Source: Stutzerimonas zhaodongensis (GTDB lineage: Bacteria > Pseudomonadota > Gammaproteobacteria > Pseudomonadales > Pseudomonadaceae). Taken from it: a stretch of 64,000 nt of DNA. The DNA is taken from positions 1-64,000 of the forward strand of contig NZ_RFFM01000003.1 in NCBI RefSeq assembly GCF_003696365.1, read 5' to 3'. Below, piece by piece: positions 24,182 to 35,300 of this stretch. Below the pieces are notes generated by a model, which worked only from the letters and a program-made list of their open reading frames with translations, made no database searches and was not told the DNA's origin. The translations under genes and the position numbers were made by a program. Position 1 is the first letter of the stretch, and each line of letters starts with the position of its first letter.

Positions 24182-26122
24182 ATGAATATCAAACAAAAAC
24201 TTACATGGGCGTTTCTAACCATCGCGTCGGTGCCGGTCCTGGCTGTCGCCATTGTTGTCATCCTCAACGTACGAACTGACGCGCAAGAGCAATTCATCGA
24301 CAGCAGCAGCCGGGAAATCAGGCAGGTCGAGAACGCGATGACGTTGTTCTTCGAAGGAATAGAACAGAACGTAGCCTATCTTGCGGGCCTGCCCGAAATC
24401 ACTGAGGCGCGAGATCTGAAGGATTTCACTACCGCGAATGCAGGTTCGATTCCGTTACCTGAGAGCAATCGAAACCTCCTCAAGATCTTCGACCACTTCG
24501 CTAAGACCCATCCAACAACTGCATACCTTTCCCTCGGGCATGCTGACGGCACCTATGCCGGTTGGCCGGAAGATACGCGCATGAGCAATTACGATCCGCG
24601 CGTGCGCCCCTGGTACAAAGAAGCGATGGCGCAACCCGGGAAAATCGTCCAAAGCAGCGTCTATTACTGGGCGCAGGACGACGTCGTCCTGATAAACAGC
24701 GGCCGGACTGTAACCAATGCGCAGGGAAACATCGTTGGGGTATTCGGCCTGGATGTGTCACTAAACCAGCTGACCGACCTGATCAAGCAGATCAAACTGG
24801 GCGACAGCGGCTATCTTATGTTGGTCGAGAAGGGCGGTAACGTTCTGGCAGACCCCGCTAACCCCGCTCACAACTTCAAATCGCTGTCGGAACTTGGTGG
24901 TGCTTACGCTGAGCTGGCCAATGCAAAAGGTCTGGTTGAAGTCGAAATCGACGGCACCACTTACATGGCCAATGTGTGGTCATCGGACAAGCTTGGTTGG
25001 CAGTTCATCGGTCTGATCGAGCGCAACGAGGTCATGTCTCGCGCCAACAGCCTGACGTTGCAGATCGCTATGGTTGCCGTCGTTCTGGCCATTATATTTG
25101 CTGTGATCGGTGCCGGTTTCGCGGGGCTGATCGTGCGGCCCATTCGCAGCGTGGCAGGTGGGTTGGAGGGCATCGCGCAGGGTGAAGGGGACCTCACTCG
25201 CAGCCTTGAAGTACGAGGCAAGGATGAAACTGCGATGCTTGCGCGCTGGTTTAACCAGTTCCTTGGTGCGATTCGCGATCTGGTGCAACGCATCGGCAGT
25301 GCATCCACCGCGCTGAGTGATGCATCCGACAGCGCGACCCGTGTTGCCTCGGACATGAACGACGCAGCTGGCCGCCAACGCGAAGCGGTGGAACTCGTTT
25401 CGACAGCCTTTAACGAAATGGTCGCAACGGCCAACGAGGTAGCACGCTCCTGCAGTGAAGCGGCCACTTCTGCCGATGCAGGCCAGCGCCAGGTACATGA
25501 TGGCCAACTTCAGATCGATGAAGCGACCGGCAGCGTATCCCAGCTAAGTCAAAATCTACTTCAGTCAACTCATGCTATGCAGGAGCTCGAACAGGACAGC
25601 CGCAACATCAACACCATCCTCGACACCATCCGCTCGATCGCCGAACAGACGAACCTGCTCGCGCTGAACGCCGCAATCGAGGCGGCAAGGGCAGGGGAGC
25701 AGGGGCGTGGCTTCGCCGTGGTGGCTGACGAGGTTCGGGCTCTGGCCAAGCGGACAGCCGAATCGACAGGAGAAATTGACGGCCTGCTAGGCGGGCTGGC
25801 CAGGCGTACAAAGGATGTCACCAATCAGATGCAAAGCAGCCTGGAGATGTCGAAGACCAGTGTCGAGCGCATTCAGCAGGCGAGGGCCAGTTTCGAGCAT
25901 ATCCGCGGCTCGGTTGACCATATCCGTGACCAGAATGCTCAGATCGCAACTGCCGCTGAAGAGCAGCATCATGTGGCCGAAGACATCAACCGACACATCA
26001 CCCAGATTCATGAAGACGCGCTTCTGGTAGATGAGCTGGCAAGCTCGGCTCAGACCGATTCACAGCGTTTGTCTGCTCTTTCCGGCGAGCTGCGCGGCCT
26101 GGTTGGTCGCTTTCGTACCTGA
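24182..26122 (+). CDS. Methyl-accepting chemotaxis protein with dCache sensor
   Basis: A 646-residue transmembrane chemoreceptor. TM1 spans about 9-29. A periplasmic double-Cache domain spans about 30-285, TM2 about 292-317, HAMP about 318-370. The C-terminal signalling hairpin has the tip [53 protein letters not shown]. The ligand pocket contains Y137, R142, W144 and Y145 ([13 protein letters not shown]) and D191 (GVFGLDVS), spaced like part of the amino-acid-binding dCache motif, but the expected Y-x-D after it is not matched. It may bind an amine-type ligand or, given divergent allE, a purine derivative as P. putida McpH does. Ligand is inference. Confidence 0.93.
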   Translation: MNIKQKLTWAFLTIASVPVLAVAIVVILNVRTDAQEQFIDSSSREIRQVENAMTLFFEGIEQNVAYLAGLPEITEARDLKDFTTANAGSIPLPESNRNLLKIFDHFAKTHPTTAYLSLGHADGTYAGWPEDTRMSNYDPRVRPWYKEAMAQPGKIVQSSVYYWAQDDVVLINSGRTVTNAQGNIVGVFGLDVSLNQLTDLIKQIKLGDSGYLMLVEKGGNVLADPANPAHNFKSLSELGGAYAELANAKGLVEVEIDGTTYMANVWSSDKLGWQFIGLIERNEVMSRANSLTLQIAMVAVVLAIIFAVIGAGFAGLIVRPIRSVAGGLEGIAQGEGDLTRSLEVRGKDETAMLARWFNQFLGAIRDLVQRIGSASTALSDASDSATRVASDMNDAAGRQREAVELVSTAFNEMVATANEVARSCSEAATSADAGQRQVHDGQLQIDEATGSVSQLSQNLLQSTHAMQELEQDSRNINTILDTIRSIAEQTNLLALNAAIEAARAGEQGRGFAVVADEVRALAKRTAESTGEIDGLLGGLARRTKDVTNQMQSSLEMSKTSVERIQQARASFEHIRGSVDHIRDQNAQIATAAEEQHHVAEDINRHITQIHEDALLVDELASSAQTDSQRLSALSGELRGLVGRFRT

Positions 26123-26370
26123 CGCGGATGGTCGGTGCGGCGTTGCAGCAGCGGCGTCCGCGCCGACATTGAGGTGAGCGCGCGGCCACATCAGGAAAGC
26201 TGAGCTGATCTGCTTTGCCACCCACCAAACGGTGGCGAAGCAGGCTCATTCTCGCCTTATGCCGCCCGCATCAGCCCCGGCTGCGCTGTGCGGGGTGAGC
26301 ATAGCCATACATCACAGCTTGCTCTGCTACAAGAAGCCGGCTTTGCCAAAGGCTGGCCGCTTTCAGGTAT

Positions 26371-26763
26371 CTAAACGGATTTCCGAGTGACGTCCTCGCT
26401 TGATCGAAAGGCGCGACGGGAACTGCATACCTGTCCATGGTAGGCGTCGGCCCATTTGATAAGCGCCTGCATGGGTACGAGGAAACTCCGCCCCATGTCC
26501 GTGAGGTTGTATTCGACGCGTGGTGGCACCTCGGGAAATACAGTCCGCTCCACAAAGCCATCCATTTCCAGGCGCTTCAAGGTGCGCGAGAGCATCTGCT
26601 TGGATATATCCCCAATTTCCCTGCTCAGCTCGTTGAAGCGCAGGGTGCGCTCGGCAAGCGCCTCCAGCACCAGAAAGCTCCATTGATCACCGATGCGATC
26701 AAGCACGTCGCGAATCGGGCAAGGTTGATCGAACGGTGCGTTCTGGCTGTGATCCTGTGTCAT
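26371..26763 (-). CDS. HxlR family transcriptional regulator
   Basis: A 130-residue HxlR/DUF24 winged-helix repressor. The family signature CPIRDVLDRIGDQWSFLVLEALAERTLRFNELSREIGDISKQMLSRTLKRLEMDGFVERTVFPEVPPRVEYNLTDMGRSF is complete. Cys15 sits at the position used for thiol or electrophile sensing in YodB/HypR-type members. It is divergent from a NAD(P)-binding protein gene, with a perfect palindrome (26877-26893) between them. The usual logic is repression of the divergent oxidoreductase until a quinone or aldehyde modifies the cysteine. That mechanism is inferred from relatives. Confidence 0.92.
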   Translation of the reverse strand: MTQDHSQNAPFDQPCPIRDVLDRIGDQWSFLVLEALAERTLRFNELSREIGDISKQMLSRTLKRLEMDGFVERTVFPEVPPRVEYNLTDMGRSFLVPMQALIKWADAYHGQVCSSRRAFRSSEDVTRKSV

Positions 26764-26876
26764 ATCTGTCTCTTGGTAGAAGAGGGTGGTCAGTTGAAGG
26801 TGACCAGGTCCCGCGAAGGTGACTTCTTGTTTAGCTCCGGAGCAAACCGTAGCATGTTCATGGTGAAGGTCTACAA

Positions 26877-26893
26877 GTTAGACCTGGTCTAAC
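26877..26893. promoter_or_regulatory. Palindromic operator between hxlR and the NAD(P)-binding gene
   Basis: GTTAGACC-T-GGTCTAAC, perfect 8-base arms around one base, 22 bases upstream of the ATG at 26915. It includes TAGACC/GGTCTA half-sites like those of electrophile-responsive repressors such as NemR. The divergent HxlR protein is the obvious candidate binder. Confidence 0.7.
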
Positions 26894-26914
26894 ATTATGA
26901 TCAATGAGGCTCAT

Positions 26915-27526
26915 ATGTCACAAATCGCACTAGTAGGCGCGTCAGGAGCGGCTGGGTCACGCATTCTGAAAGAGCTGACTGATCGAGGTCATCGGGTTAC
27001 CGCCATAGCTCGCAACCCGGAAAGGATTGCCGACTTGCCCGGCGTAACAAAGATTAAGGCTGACGTACTGGATGGTCAGGGCCTGAAGACCGTGTTGCGT
27101 GGCCATGACGTGGTCGTCAGTGCAGTGACATTTACATCGACCGAACCCAGAACGCTCATCGATGCAGTGCGGAAATCGGGCGTCAGGCGCTATCTGATCG
27201 TCGGAGGTGCCGGCAGTCTGGAAGTCGCACCCGGCCAACGAGTCCTCGACCTTCCGGATTTTCCTGAGGCCTATCGAGCCGAGGCATCTCAGGGCGCTGC
27301 ATTTCTTGATCTGCTCAAGCAGGAGACCGAACTGGACTGGACGTTCCTGTCGCCTTCCGCTGAGTTCGTACCTGGGGAACGCACGGGGCAGTTCAGGCTT
27401 GGTCATGATGCTCTGCTGAGCAACGAGGACGGCAGTCGCATCTCCTTCGAGGATTTCGCCGTAGCGCTGGTGGATGAGATCGAGCGTCCTGCGCATTCCC
27501 GTCAGCGGTTCACAGTTGGATATTGA
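26915..27526 (+). CDS. NAD(P)H-binding atypical SDR (YwnB/NmrA-like)
   Basis: A 203-residue Rossmann protein of the NAD(P)H-binding PF13460 type. The N-terminal MSQIALVGASGAAGSRILKELTDRGHRVTAIARNPER (GxxGxxG plus an arginine for NADP) is followed by the middle VRKSGVRRYLIVGGAGSLEVAPG and the tail SFEDFAVALVDEIERPAHSRQRFTVGY, all typical of the family. Function is usually unknown; a reductase role in electrophile stress fits its divergent HxlR regulator. The ATG at 26915 has GAGG upstream and starts at the fold; an ATG six codons earlier is less likely. An exported SnoaL-like gene follows in 14 bases. Confidence 0.9.
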   Translation: MSQIALVGASGAAGSRILKELTDRGHRVTAIARNPERIADLPGVTKIKADVLDGQGLKTVLRGHDVVVSAVTFTSTEPRTLIDAVRKSGVRRYLIVGGAGSLEVAPGQRVLDLPDFPEAYRAEASQGAAFLDLLKQETELDWTFLSPSAEFVPGERTGQFRLGHDALLSNEDGSRISFEDFAVALVDEIERPAHSRQRFTVGY

Positions 27527-27540
27527 AAGGAAGGTCTCGA

Positions 27541-28002
27541 ATGTTGCGCACCATCGTAATGAGCCTATTGCTATCGGCCGCTTCGCTGAACGCTCTTGCA
27601 GCCGATGCCGATCCACGTGACCTGCAGACCGAGGAAGCTAATCGGGCGCTTGTCATCGAGTTCTATGACCAGTTTTTCAACCAGCATCAGGTCGAGCAGG
27701 CGGGCCGCGTTGTCGCTGAGCACTACAAGCAGCACAACCCTGAAGTACCTGATGGCAAGGCTCCGTTCGTAGGCTTCTTTGCCGAATTTTTCGATCAGCA
27801 TCCAGAATCCCAGGCGCGCATCGTACGAAGCGCCGCGGACGGAGATCTGGTTTATCTGCATGTGCATTCGACCTCCGGCCCAGCCGATCTCGGGCAAGCC
27901 GTCGTCGATATCTTCCGGGTACACAACGGCATGATCGTCGAGCATTGGGATGTCATTCAGGACGTACCCGCGAACGCGGCAAACGACAACAGCATGTTCT
28001 AA
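27541..28002 (+). CDS. Exported SnoaL/NTF2-like protein
   Basis: A 153-residue protein with a signal peptide (MLRTIVMSLLLSAASLNALA-AD) and one NTF2-like SnoaL domain: NRALVIEFYDQFFNQHQVEQAGRVVAEHYKQHNPEVPDGKAPFVGFFAEFF, ending VVDIFRVHNGMIVEHWDVIQDVP. Homologues are annotated as predicted SnoaL-like aldol-condensation enzymes. The His and Asp residues at the cone mouth (YKQHNP, HWD) could be catalytic. The activity is not established and periplasmic location is inferred from the leader. AAGGAAGG precedes the ATG at 27541. Second gene of the HxlR-controlled unit, 14 bases after the NAD(P)-binding gene. Confidence 0.87.
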   Translation: MLRTIVMSLLLSAASLNALAADADPRDLQTEEANRALVIEFYDQFFNQHQVEQAGRVVAEHYKQHNPEVPDGKAPFVGFFAEFFDQHPESQARIVRSAADGDLVYLHVHSTSGPADLGQAVVDIFRVHNGMIVEHWDVIQDVPANAANDNSMF

Positions 28003-28146
28003 GTACTGGGTCTTCAGTCTTGCCTAGCCCGCTGCGCTGGCGCCCAGTGATATCAACAGTACCGGCCTGCGGGCGTTGCGGGTCCGGTTGCTGATGGCAA
28101 GTACAGCTTTCTGGCTACTGGCAGGTTTGATCGTTTGGGGAAACTC

Positions 28147-29112
28147 TCAAAGTGCATCACGCGACTTGCCGCGGTAGACACGCAGTACGTCGGCCATGAC
28201 CGACAGGGCAATTTCAGCCGGCGTTTTACTGCCGAGGTCGAGCCCGATGGGCATGTGAATTCGCTCGATCTGCTCTGCGCTCAAGCCCCCCACGCGTTGC
28301 AGCCGTTCGGCACGTTTAGCCGATGTCTGGCGAGAGCCCATGGCGCCGATGTAGAACGCCGGCGTACGAACCGCCTCCATCAGCGCCAGATCATCAATGC
28401 GTGGATCGTGCGTGAGCGCAACCACGGCGGTAGACTCGTGACAACCTCCTGCCTCGATAAACACGGACGGAAGCACGGGCTGCACTTCAATTCCCTCGAT
28501 CAACATCCCATGCATTTCTTCACGGGGATCGCATGCAATCACTTCGCAGCCAAGCGCGCGGGCGAAACTGGCGCAGGCTTGCGCCACCGGGGAAACGCCA
28601 GCGAGCAGCAGTCGCAACGCCGGGCCTATACGGATTTCCGCTTGCTCGCCACAGATGCGAGTCTGCTCGCCACCTTGGTCAGGCAGCAGTTCGGCTTCGC
28701 CAGTCGTTAGGTCAACCCGTCGTAGCAAACGGCGCTGGCCCTGAAGCGCAGCCTGCAGAGTGAGCAGATGGTCGTGCCAGGCCTCGCTGGGGCGGTGATG
28801 CTCGACGAGAACTTGCAGAACGCCACCGCAGGGTAGGCGTAGCCGCCGTCGGTCATCGTCGGTTTCACCGTAGCGGATGATCTGCGCAGGTGCTTGCAGA
28901 TCCCCCTGCGCAAGGCTCGCGAGAAACTCCTCTTCAACACAGCCGCCAGACAAGGAGCCAACGTGCGCGCCGTCCGCACGTGCGACGAGCAGCGCCCCCG
29001 GCGCCCGAGGCGCCGATCCATACGTGGACAGAACGGTGCATAACCACACGTCATGCCCATCAGCGACCCATTGCAAGGCCTTGTCGATCACCTGCAGATC
29101 GAGTTGTTGCAT
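28147..29112 (-). CDS. XdhC/CoxI family molybdenum-hydroxylase maturation protein
   Basis: A 321-residue XdhC-family protein, which helps insert or sulfurate the molybdenum cofactor of xanthine dehydrogenase-type enzymes. The N-terminal XdhC domain shows LCTVLSTYGSAPRAPGALLVARADGAHVGSLSGGCVEEEF and LRLPCGGVLQVLVEH. The C-terminal Rossmann domain shows LRLLLAGVSPVAQACASFARALGCEVIACDPREE and ALTHDPRIDDLALMEAV...YIGAMGSRQTSAKRAERL. The start at 29112 has GGGGAAAG upstream; the frame is open 201 bases further but non-conserved. No xdhA or xdhB gene lies nearby, so its client enzyme is elsewhere. Allantoin gene allE is 5 kb away, loosely consistent with purine catabolism. Confidence 0.9.
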   Translation of the reverse strand: MQQLDLQVIDKALQWVADGHDVWLCTVLSTYGSAPRAPGALLVARADGAHVGSLSGGCVEEEFLASLAQGDLQAPAQIIRYGETDDDRRRLRLPCGGVLQVLVEHHRPSEAWHDHLLTLQAALQGQRRLLRRVDLTTGEAELLPDQGGEQTRICGEQAEIRIGPALRLLLAGVSPVAQACASFARALGCEVIACDPREEMHGMLIEGIEVQPVLPSVFIEAGGCHESTAVVALTHDPRIDDLALMEAVRTPAFYIGAMGSRQTSAKRAERLQRVGGLSAEQIERIHMPIGLDLGSKTPAEIALSVMADVLRVYRGKSRDAL

Positions 29113-29373
29113 GTTTGATCTTTCCCCTGGCTGCGGGCCGCATCGGGCTTCCGCGAAATCGGAACTGTCCGGATCAGAACGAAGTTTCTGACAACTGAGC
29201 CGTGCTGACCGGCACGGCTGGTGCGCCGCGTCATTGATCCGACCTGCTTTAAGGGCTTTCTGCTGCAAGGGGCGCGAAAGTTGGCGATCGGCTGACAAGC
29301 CAGCCGAATCCAAAGCCAGCTAGGCAGAAACGGAGCGAGTGTATTTCGGCTGAGTCATTCGCCTTCACATCGC

Positions 29374-30840
29374 TCAGGCGTTCTTCATGGACCAGTACGC
29401 CGGCTTGAACAGGTCTCGCTCGCCAAGCGCGGCTACGCCCACGGCGAAGGCAACGAGCACCATTAACATGTACAGGCACAACTGCAGCAGCCCGTGAGGT
29501 GCTGGAACCCAATGCAGCACTGCGGCAACCGCAACAGCCGTGCCCAGCCAGCGCAGCAAAACGCGAGGAGCAAGACCTGCTGGTGAGGTGCGGTAGACGT
29601 AGAGACCCATGAAGAGCGCCTGCACTGCCGCCCCGGCAGAGAATGCAAATGCCAGCCCCTCGGCGCCGTAGGTGCCATACAGCGCTGCGTCCAGGCTTAC
29701 GGTCAATGCCGAGCTGATAAGCGTGATAGCGAGAAACAGCCGGGATTGATGTTGTGAGAGCAAGACCCGCCCCCATAGCAATGCCATCCCCATGGCTGGG
29801 AGCCCGAGCGCGTATAGGACTACCAGTGACGCTGTTGCCCCGGATTGCGCGGCGCCGAATTCACCGCGCTCCAGAAGCACGGAGACGACCGACTGCGGGA
29901 ATGAGCAGAGCACGACGGCGGCCGGTACCAGAAACAGAAGGGTTGCCAGCAGCCCTTTGCGAATCACGACGGCGTGAGCGGTCAGGTCATTGTCGCCCCA
30001 ACTGGAGACGAAGCGCGGAAAGAGCACCCCAAGGACCGACATCGCGTAGAGCGTCAGAGGAATGGTGACGATGCGGAACGCAAAGGACAGCATCGAGATG
30101 CTGCCTTCATCCAGGAAGGACGCAAACATCCGTTCGGCAAGGATGCAACTCTGTTGTGCGCCGGCTGCGAGCAACACTGGGGCCAAAGCCATGCCGAAAT
30201 CGCCACCTCGTCCTTTGCCAGCTGCTTTGCTGGAACCGCCCAGATAACCGAGGCGGCGATGATGAACGACGATGAGAGCCAGTTGGGGCACGAGCATGCC
30301 AGCGAAGATCACCATTCCATTAGGACCGAAAATGAGAATGCCGATGATCGCGCCGGCGTTCAGCAGCACCGTACGCGACATCGGCAATATGAACACGTTG
30401 TCCATGTTCAGCAGCGCGCTTTGGCAGTAGAGCACGGCCTGGACCGCGATCAACAGGGCGCCAACGCAGAAGACCAATTGTCCCGCGTCGAGCTGCTCAA
30501 CCGTCCAGCCTGGCGCCAGCGCGCCCAGAATCCAGTAGCTGCATAGGATGATCAGCAGGGCTACGGCTGCACCGGCCAGGCTGATGCGCCAATAAAGCCA
30601 GCCCGCGACCGCTCGGAACAATTCCTCCGACTCTCTGCGAAGTCGCTGAAGGTAAGGGATCATTGCGTCGCGCAGTGCCAGGCCGAGAAAGTTCTCGAAG
30701 AAAAGGGGAAGGATCAGCGAGACGAAAATAAGGTCTGCCTGCCAGCTCAGGCCGAACTCCCTGGCGATGAAAATATCCCGCAGAAAACCGAGAAGGAAGC
30801 TGGCAACAGTGATTGCCAGAATTACCAACGATGTATTCAT
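29374..30840 (-). CDS. MurJ/MviN-like lipid flippase of the MOP superfamily
   Basis: A 488-residue integral membrane protein with about 13-14 segments, related to MurJ/MviN. The first segment pair SFLLGFLRDIFIAREFGLSWQADLIFVSLILPLFFENFLGLALRDAMIPYL is characteristic. MurJ flips lipid II; this copy more likely flips a polysaccharide lipid intermediate, like PslK-type proteins, because it is not in a murein or rpsT neighbourhood. No glycosyltransferase or polymerase gene is next to it, so it is an orphan here. The next gene in its direction is XdhC, 261 bases away. Housekeeping murJ is expected elsewhere in the chromosome. Substrate unknown. Confidence 0.8.
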   Translation of the reverse strand: MNTSLVILAITVASFLLGFLRDIFIAREFGLSWQADLIFVSLILPLFFENFLGLALRDAMIPYLQRLRRESEELFRAVAGWLYWRISLAGAAVALLIILCSYWILGALAPGWTVEQLDAGQLVFCVGALLIAVQAVLYCQSALLNMDNVFILPMSRTVLLNAGAIIGILIFGPNGMVIFAGMLVPQLALIVVHHRRLGYLGGSSKAAGKGRGGDFGMALAPVLLAAGAQQSCILAERMFASFLDEGSISMLSFAFRIVTIPLTLYAMSVLGVLFPRFVSSWGDNDLTAHAVVIRKGLLATLLFLVPAAVVLCSFPQSVVSVLLERGEFGAAQSGATASLVVLYALGLPAMGMALLWGRVLLSQHQSRLFLAITLISSALTVSLDAALYGTYGAEGLAFAFSAGAAVQALFMGLYVYRTSPAGLAPRVLLRWLGTAVAVAAVLHWVPAPHGLLQLCLYMLMVLVAFAVGVAALGERDLFKPAYWSMKNA

Positions 30841-31119
30841 TCCTTGATCCTTGAACGGCCATCCAGAGAGTGGCCCATTACGACTCGATGACTATGTTGA
30901 ACGGGATATAGGCGAATGCCTGGTGATCAGCATTGGGCTTACGGCAGAAGGCCAGCAAGTCGAACGCGAAATAGACTGGGCGGGCATTCTATTGGTTCCG
31001 GGACAAATTGCCTCATCGAGACGATGAAACCGGCCGATACGTAAAAATGCCGTAAATCCCCTTTGCGAGCGGAGCGCGACTGCTTATGGTTCACGCTCAT
31101 TTTCAGGCGAACTCAGTTC

Positions 31120-32355
31120 ATGTCCGAGGCGAACACTTCTTCTGCCGGCTCCGTGCGACGCTGGTTGGTCATAGGCGGCTTGATTATCGCTGCCGTGGTG
31201 CTTATCTGGTGGCTATGGCCAACCGCAGCCGAGAAACCTCAGCAACCACAAGGCCGCCGGGGGGCATTTGGCGGACCGACGCCGGTGCGCGTCGCGACGG
31301 TCGAACAGGGCTCGTTCGAGGTTTACGCCAAGGCGCTCGGCACTGTCACGCCACTCAATACTGTCAATGTTCGCAGCCGTGTGGCAGGCGAGTTGATGGA
31401 GGTGCGCTTCGACGAAGGTCAGCGGGTCAAAGCTGGTGATCTGCTTGCGGTGATCGATCCGCGGCCGTACAAGGTGGCGCTGGAACAGGCTGAAGGAACA
31501 CTCCAGCAGAACCGCGCCCTGTTGCAAAACGCACAGGTCGATCTCAAGCGCTATCAAGGGCTGTTCGCCGACGACAGCATCGCCAAGCAAACGCTCGATA
31601 CTCAGCAAGCGCTGGTAAATCAGTACCAGGGCACGCTTGCTGCCAATCAGGCAGCCGTCAACGAGGCCAAGCTGAATCTGCAATTCACTGAAATCCGCGC
31701 TCCGATCGATGGCCGCGTGGGCCTGCGGCAGTTGGATCAAGGCAACCTTGTAGCAGCCAACGACACCACACCTCTTGTCGTCATCACTCAGACGCAGCCA
31801 ATGGCAATCAGCTTCACTCTGCCTGAGAGCGAGCTGCCGCCAGTCATCGCACGCTTCCGTCAGGGCGATGAGCTGGCGGCGCAAGCCTGGGATCGCGGCG
31901 AGCGCACACTCTTCGGCGAAGGCGTGCTTGAAAGCTTCGACAATCTGATCGATGCCACTACCGGCACGCTGAAGATGAAGGCACGTTTCGATAACGAAGC
32001 GGAATTGCTCATCCCCAATCAGTTCGTCAACGTTCGCCTGCGTGTCGAAACACTTCAGGACGCCATGCTGATTCCATCTGCTGCCCTGCAATATGGCTCA
32101 CGCGGCAACTATGCGTATGTGGTTGGTGACGACTCCAAAGTCCAGTTGCGGGTACTGGAAGTCGGACCAAGCAATGGAGAGCAGACGGTCGTCATCAACG
32201 GCCTGAACGTGGGCGAGCGCATCGTGATGGAAGGCACCGATCGTCTGCGTGACGGTAGCGAAGTGGAGGTGGTGGACCCGCAGAAGCTTGCCGAGGAGGC
32301 AGCTGAATCTCCCAAGGTCGAGACACAAGGCCGCGGCGGGCGACCCGCGCAATGA
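31120..32355 (+). CDS. muxA: RND efflux periplasmic adaptor MuxA (MdtA family)
   Basis: A 411-residue membrane-fusion protein anchored by an N-terminal membrane segment ([20 protein letters not shown]). It has lipoyl halves ([36 protein letters not shown] and [27 protein letters not shown]), an alpha-hairpin between them ([29 protein letters not shown]...) and beta-barrel/membrane-proximal domains to the C-terminus. It bridges the inner-membrane pumps MuxB/MuxC and the outer-membrane channel OpmB. The start at 31120 ([10 protein letters not shown]) has only a weak ribosome site; an ATG 19 codons upstream is not family-like. Its stop codon overlaps the muxB start by four bases. Confidence 0.92.
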   Translation: MSEANTSSAGSVRRWLVIGGLIIAAVVLIWWLWPTAAEKPQQPQGRRGAFGGPTPVRVATVEQGSFEVYAKALGTVTPLNTVNVRSRVAGELMEVRFDEGQRVKAGDLLAVIDPRPYKVALEQAEGTLQQNRALLQNAQVDLKRYQGLFADDSIAKQTLDTQQALVNQYQGTLAANQAAVNEAKLNLQFTEIRAPIDGRVGLRQLDQGNLVAANDTTPLVVITQTQPMAISFTLPESELPPVIARFRQGDELAAQAWDRGERTLFGEGVLESFDNLIDATTGTLKMKARFDNEAELLIPNQFVNVRLRVETLQDAMLIPSAALQYGSRGNYAYVVGDDSKVQLRVLEVGPSNGEQTVVINGLNVGERIVMEGTDRLRDGSEVEVVDPQKLAEEAAESPKVETQGRGGRPAQ

Positions 32356-35300
32356 ACATGTCGCGGCTGTTCATCCTTCGGCCGGTGGCAACCACCTTGA
32401 CGATGATCGCGATCTTGCTTGCCGGCCTGATTGCCTATCGAATGCTGCCCGTCTCGGCGCTGCCGCAGGTGGATTACCCGACCATTCGTGTCATGACGCT
32501 TTACCCAGGCGCCAGCCCTGAGGTCATGACCAGCGCGGTCACCGCACCGCTCGAAAGGCAATTCGGCCAGATGCCCGGCCTGACCCAGATGTCGTCGACG
32601 AGCTCGGGTGGCGCCTCGGTGATTACCTTGCGCTTTTCGCTCGACGTCGAGCTGGACGTCGCCGAGCAGGAAGTGCAGGCCGCGATCAATGCGGGCAGCA
32701 ACCTGCTACCCAACGACCTTCCGGCGCCGCCGGTGTACAACAAGGTCAACCCCGCCGATACGCCCGTAATGACGCTCGCCGTGACATCGGAAAGCCTGGC
32801 GCTGCCCGAATTGCATGATCTGGTCGACACGCGGATGGCGCAGAAGCTGGCGCAGATCAGCGGTGTCGGCATGGTCAGCATCGCCGGCGGACAACGGCCG
32901 GCCGTGCGCATTCGCGTGAACCCCGAAGCGCTCGCATCGTACGGCTTGTCACTTGCAGATGTGCGCACGCTGGTCACCAGCTCCAACGTCAATCAGCCCA
33001 AAGGCAACTTCGATGGGCCAACCCGGGTGTCGATGCTCGACGCCAACGATCAGCTGAAAACACCCGAGGAATACGCCGAACTCATCCTGGCTTACAACGA
33101 AGGCGCAACGCTGCGCTTGAAACACGTGGCTGATATTGTCGGCGGGGCAGAAAACGAACGACTCGCCGCATGGGCCAATGAAAGCCAGGCCGTGCTGCTG
33201 AATATCCAGCGCCAGCCGGGCGCCAACGTCATCGAAGTGGTCGAACGAATCCAGGCGCTGCTGCCGGAGGTGACCGCCAGCATGCCGAGCGGCCTCGATG
33301 TGGTGGTGCTGACAGATCGCACCCAGACCATTCGCGCGGCCATCACCGATGTGCAGCATGAGCTGTTGCTGGCGACCTTCCTCGTCGTAATGGTCACGTT
33401 CGTGTTCCTCAAGCGGTTGTCGGCAACGATTATCCCTTCGATCGCGGTTCCGCTGTCGCTGATCGGGACCTTCGCGGTGATGCATCTCGCCGGGTTCTCG
33501 CTGAACAACCTGACGCTGATGGCGCTGACCATAGCAACGGGGTTCGTGGTCGATGATGCCATCGTCATGCTCGAGAACATCGCGCGCCATGTAGAGGAGG
33601 GCGAAACGCCGCTACAGGCGGCGCTGAAAGGCGCCAAGCAGATCGGCTTCACGCTGATTTCCCTGACGCTATCGCTCATCGCCGTGCTGATTCCGCTGCT
33701 GTTCATGCAGGACGTAGTGGGCCGTTTGTTTCGCGAATTCGCCATCACGCTGGCCGTTGCGATTCTCCTCTCGCTGGTGGTGTCCCTGACCTTGACGCCG
33801 ATGATGTGTGCCAAATTGCTCAAACCCGCCTCGGTGGAAAAATCCAAACCGGATTGGGTCGAGCGTCTGATAGGCGGATATGCGCGTTGGCTGACCTGGG
33901 TGCTTGGTCACCAGACGCTGACCCTGCTGGTTGCCGTGGCAACGTTGGGCCTGACAGTCGTTTTGTACCTGGCCGTGCCCAAGGGGTTCTTCCCGGTGCA
34001 GGACACGGGTGTGATACAGGGCATCAGCGAGGCGCCTCAGGCAATTTCATTCCGCGCGATGAGCGAGCGTCAGCAGTCCTTGTCTCGCGTCATCCTCGCC
34101 GATCCGGCGGTTGAAAGCCTGTCCTCCTATATAGGCGTGGACGGGGACAACGTGACGCTCAACAGCGGACGTCTACTGATCAATCTGAAATCTCATGCCG
34201 AGCGCGACGTCACTGCCAGCCAGGTCATCGACCGGTTGCGGCCGGAGCTGGCCAAACTGCCCGGTATCGAATTGTTCCTGCAGCCGGTGCAGGACCTCTC
34301 GATTGAAGATCGGGTCAGCCGCACGCAGTTCCAGTTCAGTCTCGAATCGCCAGATGGCGCGCTGCTTCAGGAGTGGTCGCCGCGCCTTGTGGCGGCTCTA
34401 CGCGAACGCCCGGAGCTGACCGACGTGGCCAGCGACCTGCAGAGTGACGGACTTCAGATCTATCTGAACATCGATCGCGATGCAGCTGCGCGGCTAGGCA
34501 TCCAGATATCTGCCATCACCGATGCGCTGTATGACGCCTTCGGCCAACGCCAGATTTCGACCATCTTTACTCAGGCCAGCCAGTATCGAGTGGTGATCGA
34601 GGCAGAGGCCGGCAACCGTCTCGGCCCGCAGGCGCTCGAACAATTGTTCGTCCAGAGCGAGGGGGGCACACCGGTCCGACTGTCCAGCCTGGCGACGCTC
34701 GAACAACGCAACGCACCTTTGCTCATCAATCACATCGGCCAGTTTCCGGCGGTTACACTGTCCTTCAACCTGGCCGAGGGCGTCTCGTTAGGCGAGGCGG
34801 TAGAGGTCATTGAAGGCGTTGAGGCCGAAATTGGCTTGCCTGCGGGCATCCAGAGCCGATTCCAGGGCGCAGCCGAAGCATTTCGTGCGTCGCTGTCGAG
34901 CACCCTGCTACTGATTCTGGCGGCGGTGGTGACGATGTACATCGTGCTCGGGGTGCTCTACGAGAGCTACATTCACCCGATCACGATCCTTTCAACGCTT
35001 CCGTCGGCCGCGGTTGGTGCTTTGCTGGCGCTGTTGCTGACAGGTAACGATCTGGGCCTGATCGCCATCATCGGCATCATTCTGCTGATCGGTATCGTCA
35101 AGAAGAACGCGATCATGATGATCGACTTCGCTCTGGAGGCGGAACGGCATCAAGGCATGAGCCCCCAGGACGCGATCTACCGGGCCGCGCTGTTGCGTTT
35201 TCGTCCGATCCTGATGACAACGCTCGCCGCGCTGTTCGGTGCGGTGCCGCTCATGCTGGCGTCAGGTTCCGGCGCCGAGCTGCGCCAGCCGCTGGGCTTG

